A DNA stretch of 64,000 bases, from assembly GCF_001039355.2 (NCBI RefSeq), contig NW_019775398.1:1-64000 (forward strand), in the 5' to 3' direction. Both the position numbers and the translations under genes were made by a program. Below the pieces are notes generated by a model. The model searched no databases and had not been told where the DNA came from. It saw only the letters and a list, made by a program, of their open reading frames with translations. This stretch comes from Lingula anatina. Lineage: Eukaryota > Brachiopoda > Lingulata > Lingulida > Lingulidae. This document shows, piece by piece, positions 51,502 to 61,864 of the stretch. How positions within the stretch are numbered: the stretch's first letter is position 1; each line of letters opens with the position of its first letter.

Positions 51502-51509
51502 TATAAATA
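51502..51509 (+). promoter_or_regulatory. Candidate TATA box of the receptor gene
   Basis: TATAAATA lies 79 bases upstream of the start ATG of the receptor at 51588. A start site about 30 bases downstream would give a leader of roughly 55 bases that is pyrimidine-rich (repeated CTTCTT). Placement is by position and motif only. Confidence 0.45.
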
Positions 51510-51587
51510 AAACACGACTTTCCTTTCTTCTGTGCACTTGAAAAGTTATTCTTCTTCTTCTACTTCTTCTCATCTAAAGCTGGAGTC

Positions 51588-53024
51588 ATGGTGTTTTTCA
51601 TTTTTCCTGTTTGCATCTTGCAACTGACATTTTTTCAGATAAAGAATTTGTTTGGTGAGAACCCTATTTCGCGGCGAGTGGGTAATATTCAAGTCCTTTC
51701 AGGATGTCATTTAAATCTTACAAGGCAATTGTACCACCAGATGACATTAACATCTGGATTACCAATTGGCGCAAGGGAAGTCGCACTGAAAATGATGGGC
51801 TCATCGTGTCTTTTGAATTACACCACTATGTTGGACACGGGACGTGGGGTTATTATAATAACAGGAGTTGAAGGAGAAAATTGCACTCAGATTAAAAAAA
51901 TTGCAAAAAGAAGCACTTTTGTTGACTTCAGGAAAACGGTCGACGGCTTGATACTAGCAGGCCAAGAGCGCATATCTCAAATCGTCCACGATACCGATAA
52001 TGAATGGAAAAGTCTTTCAGGCGATCACTGGAACCTAACACAAGGTAATAACTACACGGCTGATTATACAGAAAACAAGCGTGTGTGTATCAAAGCGTCA
52101 CCCAAGAAACAAGATTTAAACGTTAAACTTGACGGTTATTCATCAGTTTTGAAAACGGTTTACGAAGACCAATATTTCTATTGCTCACCAAGTGTTTCAA
52201 GTCGACTGACGGACAGTTTTCGAATGGCTGACTCTCTGTTCTCCAATAGCACATATTCTGAATATTGCGGGATCGTGAAATTGCCGAAAGTGCTTTTCAC
52301 GGCCATGGTGCTGTACGGGGTGAATGAAGAAGAGTGCCTGGCCGGAAATACACAAGGCAATGAAGAAACCAGCAATAAGTTGTATCTTTGCATACGGCAA
52401 AATTTATCAGAGCGTTTAAGTAGTAACCACGAATCAGGTCACCTCTGTCCATTCCGACCCAGTGTACTTCCGGTGGAGGTTTTAAACAACACGTGGGAAG
52501 TAGCAAAGCGCGTGTGCCCAATGGATGTCGATGACACCAATGGGCGTATCCTGGAAATGGTTGTAAAAAGTGATCCCCTTGAGTGTTTAATCTGGTTGTC
52601 CAGCGGTTCAACTTTGAAGATAAAAAAGATTATGGCAGCTTTAAGAGTATATTTATATGCTGTTTATGCTCTCAGTCCGTTGTCCTTTTTGAGCAACATT
52701 ATCCTCGTCGTTGTTGTTGTAAGCGGTGAAAAAAGACTCAAAGGAAAGTCAGAAACCAAGTCATTCCTGACCTGCACCCTTGGCATAGCACACTGCCTTA
52801 GGGCGTTGAATGAGTTAGTGATTGCAATAGTGACCCAATCAAGCCAGACAGAAAATTTCGTCGGAATTACGGTTGCCGTTTGCAACGTGCTGTCCAGTAC
52901 AAACATTTTCACCTCAGACTGGGCCGCAGTTCTCATCTTCACCATAACACTTGACAGGTTTCTTTTCGTCTGTTTCCCGTTTAAAACCAATTACATATGC
53001 TCCAGAAAAATTCTGTTCAGATCG
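51588..53024 (+). CDS. Receptor A exon 1: signal peptide, ectodomain, helices 1-3
   Basis: 479 codons in one uninterrupted frame from ATG 51588 to the donor GTAAGT at 53025. The frame continues 24 nt into the intron before stopping. The entire ectodomain (Cys at 40, 74, 99, 167, 199, 227, 250, 268, 287, 310, 333) and helices 1-3 sit in this single exon. The exon ends just after the DRF motif and intracellular loop 2 (ICSRKILFRS). Confidence 0.9.
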
Positions 53025-54880
53025 GTAAGTTTTAGAGACTTGATGTAATGAAAGGTACAATTCGCGGCTCCTCAAATACCTTCGATATTTTTACTTTCTT
53101 TTTGTACGACTACCCTTAAATATCACGTAATACATCCTTAGAGTAATGGATTTGCCAACTTTGCTTAATAATTGCATTCATTATCATTACGATAAGACAA
53201 TTAAGACAACGACAAGATGAGATAAATCAAAACAAAGACCAGTGTTTAATCATAATCATAGGGTTATAGTATGTCCAAAAGTCGTTTTCAATCCAATAGT
53301 TTGTTCTTCAGCTCTGAGATCCTTAATTATACATGTATACACTGGAGAATTCAGTATTAATCTGGACCACACAATGATAAAAACAATTCAAATAGCAGAT
53401 AAAAACAATTAACCGTAATGTCTTGTTTTGCTAGTTAAAGGGATAATAACTCTTCGTTTTGACCAAAAAATGACTTTTCCTGGAGTAAACAACAATTTTC
53501 CCATACTTACCAATGGTTAATAAATCCATTTTTACATTCAAAGTTAGTCCCTGTTTTTTTTTTTTTTCTAAAAGGTTTTTTATTATAATCTCTTAAGAGA
53601 TTATAACAGAGTATAGCCATCAATGGAGGTCACGTGGTCTAAGGACAAGCTCAGATATCAGAATAATAGCTATCACTGCCATTTTTATGGTGTATTATAT
53701 TTCAATGAGTTGTTCACAATGTTTTTATTGTGAAATATAGATCTCACACGAAGAGNATGATAAAAACAATTCAAATAGCAGATAAAAAACAATTAACCGT
53801 AATGTCTTGTTTTGCTAGTTAAAGGGATAATAACTCTTCGTTTTGACCAAAAAATGACTTTTCCTGGAGTAAACAACAATTTTCCCATACTTACCAATGG
53901 TTAATAAATCCATTTTTACATTCAAAGTTAGTCCCTGTTTTTTTTTTTTTTCTAAAAGGTTTTTTATTATAATCTCTTAAGAGATTATAACAGAGTATAG
54001 CCATCAATGGAGGTCACGTGGTCTAAGGACAAGCTCAGATATCAGAATAATAGCTATCACTGCCATTTTTATGGTGTATTATATTTCAATGAGTTGTTCA
54101 CAATGTTTTTATTGTGAAATATAGATCTCACACGAAGAGTTATTATCCCTTTAAACTTAAGAGACAAGGAGTGCGGATACTCCCAAAGCGAGGTGGAGCG
54201 TGTCCAATGTTGCCACTTAGATATGCCTTTAATAAACACTGCATGATGTCTTCCTATGTTTATCAGCTACCATAATCTTATATTGATAGAAAACGAAACC
54301 TTCCTTATATTATAAACCAGTATCTGAAACTGAAACTTTTTCATTTACGCAGATGGTTTTTGTCGCAGCAGCAGCATCTGGAGCCGTGGCCCTTGCAAGC
54401 TTAACCTACACCGACGCCCCGTGTGTCTTAGTCCTTGATGAATACAATGAATGGCAAAGGCGTTTGAGGATTATAACAGCAATACGCATCACCGGAAGAG
54501 CCATGATGTTACTCACCATTACCGTAATGAACTTCAAGATAATACGTTTAATCTGGTTTCAAAGAAAATGTCGAAAAGAACTCACATCTGGAAGAGGGGG
54601 TGAAAAAAAGGCAAAAGAAATAATAAGCACTCTGTCTTTGTTGGCTTCGTCTGTTTGTTTTCTGATTATGTGCACGGCAACTGTCATTAGTATGGTTGTA
54701 ATGCAATATGCAGAGGGCGACAAAATCCATTATTTTGTGAACTTTCTCTTTTATAGTGGTAGAATTGGCGAGTTGTCGTACCATGCTTTCAATTTACTTG
54801 TTTTTCTGATAAGCGGTTCAGAATTTAGATCACAGTTCAAGGAGTTATTCAGTCGAAGTGCAGCCAATGCACGAACCTAA
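51588..54880 (+). CDS. Class A GPCR with large glycosylated ectodomain, two exons
   Basis: Exons 51588-53024 and 54353-54880 join in phase 0 (TCG|GTAAGT, ACGCAG|ATG) to give 654 residues. An apparent signal peptide (about 1-22) leads an ectodomain to about residue 350 with eleven Cys and eight N-glycosylation sequons. Seven helices follow at about 353-379, 393-417, 430-455, 480-498, 519-541, 569-596 and 606-634. Class A marks seen: Asn370 in helix 1, Cys432 exactly 25 residues before Arg457 of a DRF motif (DRY equivalent), and Cys503 as its likely loop partner. Odd points: helix 2 has His where Asp is usual (LGIAH), helix 6 lacks CWxP, and helix 7 reads NLLVF instead of NPxxY. The ligand is unknown, and I recognise no ectodomain family. 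A close paralogue lies at 61865-64000. Confidence 0.88.
53374..54139. repeat. Near-identical direct duplication around a single N (assembly artefact)
   Basis: Both copies start ATGATAAAAACAATTCAAAT and end TCTCACACGAAGAG, and the N at 53756 lies exactly between them. This pattern is expected where two overlapping contig ends were placed side by side instead of merged. Confidence 0.85.
53819..54154 (+). mobile_element. Family-1 MITE, copy 4 (intact reference copy)
   Basis: 336 bp with terminal inverted repeats of about 22 bp: left TTAAAGGGATAATAACTCTT, right AAGAGTTATTATCCCTTTAA. In the middle is a perfect palindrome, ATAATCTCTTAAGAGATTAT, close to a CACGTG box (GGTCACGTGGTC). It has no coding capacity. 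The terminal TTAA may be part of the target duplication, which would suggest a piggyBac-like relative, but this is uncertain. The same element appears truncated at 53435-53755 because of the assembly duplication. Confidence 0.85.
54353..54880 (+). CDS. Receptor A exon 2: helices 4-7 and C-tail
   Basis: 175 codons plus a stop. It begins with ATG by coincidence of the phase-0 junction, so on its own it could be mistaken for a small separate gene. It encodes helix 4 (VFVAAAASGAVALASL), Cys in loop 2, helix 5, a basic loop 3 (RKCRKELTSGRGG), helices 6 and 7 and an amphipathic helix-8-like end (SGSEFRSQFKELF). Confidence 0.9.
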   Translation: MVFVAAAASGAVALASLTYTDAPCVLVLDEYNEWQRRLRIITAIRITGRAMMLLTITVMNFKIIRLIWFQRKCRKELTSGRGGEKKAKEIISTLSLLASSVCFLIMCTATVISMVVMQYAEGDKIHYFVNFLFYSGRIGELSYHAFNLLVFLISGSEFRSQFKELFSRSAANART

Positions 54881-55179
54881 GGCCTTTTCCCACTACACCC
54901 AATACGGTACTGCTCAACCTAGGTTAGAAGTCTGGCTTAAACAAAAGAAGTTCATCTGTTAAGTCATGCTGTTAAATAGTTCTCTAAACTAGCTAACAAG
55001 AGTCCATATTTGACCCATATTGTGTTCATTTGGATTTCGAAAGTTCACCGAACATCTTTGTTGTCAAGCTAAGTTCAGATTCCTGAATATTTGGAACTTA
55101 GCACCTACTAATTAGTTAAAATGACTATAATCGTAAGCATTGGTGGCTAAAAACGTTAGTCATAATCATGTGATTGAGA

Positions 55180-55185
55180 AATAAA
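55180..55185 (+). terminator. Candidate polyadenylation signal of receptor A
   Basis: AATAAA about 300 bases after the stop codon of receptor A, the first such hexamer found downstream. Only position supports it. Confidence 0.4.
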
Positions 55186-57329
55186 CTGATTGAATCATGC
55201 ATCTTCATTCCCTGTATATCTGTCAGTAGCTACTTTTGGATCTCCTTTCTTCAAAACTTCCATATGGACATGGACTAAAGGTTATCTCTACTCTCTCCAC
55301 GCTATTGTGTGTCCTTTTTGTAAACAAAATTAAATGAAGCTAATTACTATGAACACACATTTACTTTTGTTACATGTATACTGTATATTACTTTATTGCT
55401 ACATATATATTACATGTATATATATGTTTCATTAGGTAAACATGAATATGCTCTTCGGGTAGGAGCTTCTTAGACCTAGGACTGGCTTGAACCAGATAAA
55501 CTGTGATGTCGTGTATAGGATGAGAGACATTAAAAGGCCTAATGACATTTAATGAGAGAGAGATATTTCCATCACCTTGAACCGTCATTAGGTTTTGCCA
55601 TTTTTGCCAGCATTATATCTGTATAAATTTGTTATTCAAATATATTGGTTCGAAGATAATTTCTTCTGTAATTTACAACAGTGATGAAATGCAGAGAATT
55701 TATTATGGTCAGATTTTTATTTATTTATTTATTTATTTATTTATTATTTTTTTTTGGGGGGGGGGTGGAACAGATGGGAGAGTTAGTTTTCATGAAGTCA
55801 GCAGATTATTCTTTCTGATAAAGCTGATAAAATGTGTCAATATCTCGCAGTCCCTAAAATTTTGCAGTATTGTTTTATGGAAGCAGCAGTAATGTCTAGT
55901 ATTATTATGGCTACGAGGCTTTGGTTGACAATAGGGCAATAAAGGTATTTATAAATCTTTTTAAGGCCCGCAAATTCTAAATATAGTTTAAATTGGTTTT
56001 ACATTATTAGCATAGGTAACTTAAATTTTTCGTGATGGGTCACACAACTTTTAAATGTAGCCTGTTTGTAATATTCCAGACCACTTTATTAATAAAATAG
56101 TTTAAATCGTTAGACATGACTTGTTAATCCCTTGTTTTTCCGTCGACACCAGCTATGAATGATTTATCATCACATTTCCACACCGTGAGTTGGGATAAAT
56201 ACTCTCTAGACCAGCGTAGGAAGTTGCATGACGAAAAGACATTTACAGGCACCTCATGTACGAATGCGTTCTACGCCTCGCTGCGCTCTCCGTACGCGTT
56301 TTCACTATAAGCATCCCAGAACGTTACCGTAATGTTAACATAACCAAAAATAGTTATGGTAACGGTATAGTTACGTTCTGTGTTTGCTGGGAATGCTAAC
56401 TCAAACTGAGGGCCGAATAAATGCATATCGAGTCCAAACTCACATCGCGAATCCGGCAAAATTAAAACCCGGGTCGATTTTTTTTTTTCAATTTCTTTTT
56501 AAATTTTAATACTTTGAAGCAGTTTCTACTGAAATCATATACCACGCTAAACTAAAAATTCACAAAATTCACGATTTTTTTTTTACTTCAAATTGCAATT
56601 GACAATCTCTTACATGAGCAACAAGTAACGTCATGTACAGAATGTGAAAATTAAGTATTAAATCTTTACTTTCAAAGTGCTGGACAAAACATTTGTAATA
56701 TTTAAGGATGATATTACGTAGAAGTGGACTTTAATTAGTTTATTGTCAGGGATGTTTCCTTCATCACCCAAACATACAAAAATATATAACACCTTATCCA
56801 AAACCATTAAGAAAAGTGCCATCTATATAATCCCATTTTAAGTTAAATAATATGTTTAATACTGTATTTCTCAGCTACATAGAGATAGAAACTGGTGCAT
56901 TAATGCTGTGATGCTAAACAAGCGATAATCGTTATCGATAACAAATTAGTCCTTATGGACGTCATTCTTTTTAACAATGCAAAACATAGCAAGTCAGATT
57001 ACAAAAGCAAGATGTATATATATATAGTATTATGAAAGCAACCTTTGGGATTTTTACATCTGACGGGATTTCACTGCCTTCTTCCAACGACAAGCAAGTC
57101 TTTTGAGCCGATGTTTGTTTAAGTGTTCCAGCACTTTAAAGTTTCAAACAAAGATTTAATAATCTCGTGATGAAAAATTATTCGCTTGTATCGTCATCAG
57201 AATTTGTATAATGTCAATCATTAATAATAAATACTAAGTAGTGTTGGATTTAGATTAATGTTTACATTATATGCTAGATATATTAAGGCATATTTAGTAT
57301 TATTTGGCATCTATACCTCTGGACTTGTC

Positions 57330-59110
57330 TTCCTTCAAAAACTTCAAGTTTCGTTTTCATTTTCTAATTTCCACAAATTATCAATCTTTCATCCCAGGTT
57401 AAAAAATTGACTGACTTTTCTGAAGGGATAGAATCACAACCAGGTACGTTCAAGCACCACCCCAAACGGGCTTTTTGACGCATATAGATCACACTGGCCG
57501 CTTTCATAAACACACAATTCAACAGGCATTATCAGCTGCGAATTCTCCATTCCTATGATTAAATCTGCGTGAAAATTCGCTGCAACTTGACACAAATCAA
57601 TGCCCAACAAATGAAGGTGTGAACTAACATCAACCGGTTGATTTGCTCTTACACGAATATTGGACACAACTAACACACTTGCCTGCGGTGTCATCACTAG
57701 GAGACATAAATCGATACAATCGCTGAATGAATAGTTCTAAAACTATCTAAAGTGTTTAGATGCCATTCTAAGCTCTCACTGGTGTTTAAACCGAGACAGG
57801 AAGCTAATAACTGAGACGTAAAGGTTGAATTCGATCCAGTATCTAATAACAGAAAACAATTAAGACAGAATTAGCATAAAATATTTAGACATAAACGATG
57901 TCTTCTTACAAGTTCAAGACGTCTACGAACATCCAGTACCTTAAATTCATTGCACTGAAAAAGTCTTTGCAACGGTCTACACACAACACAAGGAGAAAGC
58001 TCGTTGGTCACACTGGATGGGCAAGGTTGGGACTGACTGGACTGATATCCAGTCGCGCATGAATAGGTCATGGGTTAACCAGTGGTCTTACTAGTACTAC
58101 TCAAAGCATAAACAGATTTGTCTCCATAAACTGGGCCATTGGCACTGCCGGTGTGACAGGAATGGTAGTCCTAGGAATGAAAGTCCGGGGTCCCATATGA
58201 TTAGTAGATGTTAGGGTTAGTTGGGGTATTGGGGTTAGAATATGGGCCGAATGTCACCTGTAAAAAGTAATGGGAAACGGACTACGGTACCTAGCGGACT
58301 TCAATTCCAGTCACACCGGCCATTATCTTGATGAAATCAACAAATTCACCAAGTCTAGATATCTACCCATCACAGTTTTCACTTTCAAAGCTTTCTTACA
58401 CCATTTCTTAGAAATTTTGGATTTACGCCTCTTTAAAAATTTCCAAAATAAACTTTTGATTGTCAACTTCGGGTATCAAACTAATATCTAACAGGACAAT
58501 ATTTGCGAGATCTAAGTGATCGGAAGGCTTGTTTAGGTCTTTAGGAGTCATTATGTTACGCCCTGATTTGAGATCGTTTATGATCTTACTACCGACAAGA
58601 TGATTGCCAAACCTATTTTTTTAATATTTCGGGCCTCAGCATAACCTTGGCATTTCCGAATAAAATGTAGTTTTCGATCGAATCCTTAGCTTGCTCGAAT
58701 GTGTACTGTACTAACTTAGTTAGTTTTAGATCTGGGACATCAATGTTGCTGTCAACTAGTTCATTAAACATAGCAAAGAAAGAGTGATATCTTGAGGCAT
58801 CACCATCAAACGTAGTTAGTCCAATTTTTGGAGTATTAACCGAGCTCGAAATGTCTTTATTCATATTTGAAGCGACTTTTGGATTGTAACCTTCAAGCAA
58901 CAATCTTGCTCTTTTCACTATTGTTGCATATTTTTCTGAACTTCATCAAACCACTCATCACTTTCAGTAAAATCTACTTCGTCAACCAAACTTTTATGAT
59001 ATTTAAAATGGGACGCTTCAAATTGAACGAAAGCATCGTCAAGCTCTTTCTGCTGCACGAATACTTTCTGATAATAAATACTTACACAATGTTTGGCTAC
59101 TTAAATTTAG
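57330..59110 (-). pseudogene. Degenerate BEL/Pao LTR retrotransposon (gag and protease parts)
   Basis: Reading the minus strand downward there are, in order: a gag-like coil region (about 59075-58925); a DUF1759-like segment (about 58918-58613, with TTFDGDASRYHSFF); a Cys-rich zinc-knuckle-like segment (about 58060-57890, with CVVC, CNEF and LCLNILC spacing); an aspartic protease active site LLDTGS (about 57832-57849); and the downstream protease piece with LIIGMENSQLIMP (57697-57434). A few further residues follow to about 57330. Several frameshifts and stops break the frame, and reverse transcriptase, integrase and LTRs were not found. It is a dead fragment of a retroelement family common in animals. 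Confidence 0.75.
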
Positions 59111-59515
59111 CTGCAATTATGAGGGCCAGGATAAGACGGAAACATCTAAAAAGATAATGTACATGTCATTTTAACGAAATATCGATATAAAGATGATGAC
59201 TTCAATTAACTAACATATCACCTGACCTATTTACTCCCTTATAAGGTGACGACGATTTACTTAGGTGACGACGATTTACTTATATCATCCATATCGATAT
59301 AAATTAACAACTAAATTCACATTTACAAAATGTTCTATAAAGTTACTTTCTTACGTACTGAAGAGAACAACCTGATTGCGTCCAGCACTAGTATGCATTG
59401 GCTGATATAGCTGCTGCAACTAAAAACTACTCAAATATTCATAGAATGATGATATACGACATTGCGTTAGTTGTGACTGCGTGACTAAATTGTCGCCGTC
59501 AACAACAAAGCTGAC

Positions 59516-60094
59516 TAATGCCCCTATTTCACACAGACCACGAATCCCATGAATCGCCAGGAATTGACAAATTTCAGGATTCTTGAGATTTTGCAAATTT
59601 TCTGGCCTAATTCGACACGCTGTACGATTCAGTTACGATACAGGTGCGATATTGTTACGAATATTCGTGGGATTCGGCTGGAATCGCACGAATATTGTCA
59701 AAAATTCACTACGATTTTTTGGAATCGGGAGTTCGTGGCCAAAATTTTAAACAGCTCAAAATTTTACCACGAATTCCCGATTGATCAAGAATTGCCAGAA
59801 CTGACTACGATTTTATACGAATCTGTTAAGGACTTCACGAACTGATTACGACAACCACGAATCCTGAAATTTGTCAATTCCTGGCGATTCGTGGGATTCG
59901 TGGTCTGTGTGAAATAGGGGCATCAAAGTTTTTGCCACGAATTCCTGTTGGTCAAGAATTGCAAGAACTGACTACGAATATATACGAATCTGTTAAGAAC
60001 TTCACGTACTGATTACGATTCAACCACGAATCCTGAAATTTGTCAATTCCTGGCGATTCGTGGGATTCGTGGTCTGTGTGAAATAGGGGCATTA
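59516..60094. mobile_element. Family-4 inverted-repeat element with duplicated right end
   Basis: The left end is TAATGCCCCTATTTCACACA and the right end is its inverse, TGTGTGAAATAGGGGCATTA. The repeat continues inward for about 65 bp (GACCACGAATCCCATGAATC). An internal copy of the right end stops at about 59923, and the last roughly 170 bp (59924-60094) repeat it with small changes. The interior is full of degenerate ACGAATTC/GAATCG words. The open frame at 59549-59845 is a by-product. Confidence 0.8.
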
Positions 60095-60508
60095 GGCATA
60101 TTGATATTTTACCCCCTCCCCTCGAATGTTGAGTGCCTACATATAACTAAAACACAACAGGTACCATCGATTTTACAAATTATCTGGTCATATCTGGAGA
60201 TAGCTCTTTCAAACTAATGCGTTGGCATCAAGCACTGCTTCACTCGATCTGCCCTGTTTTACATATCATGATTATTTAATGCATGACAAGAAAAGAAAGA
60301 TAGCGCATTTGAAAATGGGCACATCTGCCAGCTCTGTGAAGACTGTTTTATTTTTCGTTTAAAAAGTGTTTCCGTGAAACACGTTGCACCCAACCCGAGT
60401 TTCGAACAACATCGACTCGTGATATCCTGTCATTTTGCTCATAGTTCAACGCGAAAACATTTAAACATGAAAAAGCGGTAGCAATCATTTAGTCGTTCAT
60501 AATGCTTT

Positions 60509-60883
60509 TCAATAAATTATACTGCTTTCTGAGAGTAGGCGCTAAGCCCAAGGTATCGGCCAATCAAGATGACATTCAATTATTCATGTCATTCTCAGAG
60601 AACGTTCATGGTTTTGTCCATTATTTTGTTATCATTCCTTAGTGCACTAAAAACTACTTCGACTAGCAACTCTAAGCTGTGGGNTAAAAAAAATTATAAT
60701 CAATAATATCAATAAATTATACTGCTTTCTGAGAGTAGGCGCTAAGCCCAAGGTATCGGCCAATCAAGATGACATTCAATTATTCATGTCATTCTCAGAG
60801 AACGTTCATGGTTTTGTCCATTATTTTGTTATCATTCCTTAGTGCACTAAAAACTACTTCGACTAGCAACTCTAAGCTGTGGG
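60509..60883. repeat. Direct duplication around a single N (assembly artefact)
   Basis: 60509-60683 and 60709-60883 appear identical over 175 bp (both start TCAATAAATTATACTGCTTT and end TCTAAGCTGTGGG). They are separated by one N and 24 AT-rich bases. As at 53374, this looks like two unmerged contig ends. Confidence 0.8.
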
Positions 60884-60985
60884 GCTCTACATTTTTCATG
60901 TTTTTATTATGCAACTCTCATTTTAAAGAGATATAATTTGTTTTGTGAGAATCCTATTTCACGGCGTGTGGGGAATATTTAAGTT
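60874..60985 (+). pseudogene. Decayed copy of receptor exon 1, 5' end only
   Basis: Aligns with 51582-51693, the start of receptor A exon 1. It shares TTTTTCAT, TGCAACT, ATAATTTGTTTTGTGAGAA, CCTATTTCACGGCG and GTGGGGAATATT with a few substitutions and short indels. The start codon position reads CTACA instead of CATGG, and the frame is broken. Similarity stops near AAGT at 60985, so only about the first 35 codons are represented. It is on the plus strand, opposite to receptor B. Confidence 0.75.
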
Positions 60986-61864
60986 AAGTCCGTGACGTCG
61001 AAGAATCTTTGAAATCAATAGGGGCATCGTCAGCACGCAACTAAAAACTTATAATCAAACTGTTATCAGGTGAACACGCGATCTCGTTTAAAATCTGATC
61101 ATCCATTCCAATTGGTCACGATCTACATAGATCTTCGCATACTGTTTTTTTAATAGTAATGTTTACTGTGCACGAAATGGCAATCTGAGTAGTCGATCTG
61201 AGGCTGTTTTCTAGGCAATGTCCCAGAAGACGTATTTGATCTGATCATACATAAATTTTGGTCACGATCTACATTTACTGTTTTTTTATATACATAATGA
61301 CAATGTTTATTGGGAAAGAAATGGCACTGCTGCAGTCAACAAGAGACAATGGACCCTGCTGTGTACTTTGCAATTTTCCAGGAGAAGACTTGAGTGTTGG
61401 ACGAGAGCTTTTATAGGCATAGTTATCTTTCAAGTTATGTGAAAATGTTGAAAACTTTATAATAAACTACAGGGCACAGTATGAATTTCAACAGAACATT
61501 TTCAGTGACAACATGGTTATGGGAATACAATAATTAATAACGCAATAAAGTATATAATCTATAAAGAAATTGATGTTTACAGGAGTACACGCACAGTAAT
61601 TAAATGATCACACACTTAACTCTAACTTAATTCGCATTTTCTTGAACTTTGAGTTCATTTACTGAGTTAAAGTCATTATAGGTAAACAATCGCTTGAAAA
61701 ACATTGATAAAAACAACATGTTTGGTAAATTGTTGGAAACCCAAATAATAAACCGCTGATTATATACATACTCAATAAACCAAATGAATTTCACTTATTG
61801 AGGTCAAACTTCTAATTGCGGTTGAGCAATGCATTATAAGATGCCGCGTTGGTCGTTCTTGAGT

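Larger units (their letters stand above)
53025..54352 (+). other. Receptor A intron (1328 bp as assembled, probably about 945 bp)
   Basis: Bounded by GTAAGT and TTTACGCAG. About 382 bp appear twice (53374-53755 and 53757-54139), separated by a single N and differing by one base in a poly-A run, so the true intron is probably shorter. It contains a family-1 MITE. Confidence 0.85.
54881..61864. other. Intergenic DNA between the convergent receptor genes
   Basis: Holds the receptor A 3' untranslated region, a (TTTA)n and G-run near 55718-55767, a degenerate BEL/Pao element, a large inverted-repeat element at 59516-60094, an assembly duplication at 60509-60883 and a decayed first-exon copy of the receptor. 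About 55900-57300 shows nothing recognisable. Confidence 0.6.

Noticed and set aside
53374-54139. Genuine tandem duplication or double MITE insertion in the receptor intron
   Set aside because: Near-identity of the copies and the single N at their junction fit unmerged contig ends better.
54353-54880. Separate small membrane protein starting at ATG 54353
   Set aside because: The ATG directly follows an acceptor AG, the frame joins exon 1 in phase 0, and the product supplies helices 4-7 missing from the upstream exon. The paralogue shows the same arrangement.
58867-59157. Plus-strand 96-codon open frame
   Set aside because: It is antisense to the gag-like part of the BEL/Pao remnant.
59549-59845. 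98-codon open frame
   Set aside because: It lies wholly inside the family-4 inverted-repeat element and has no recognisable domain.
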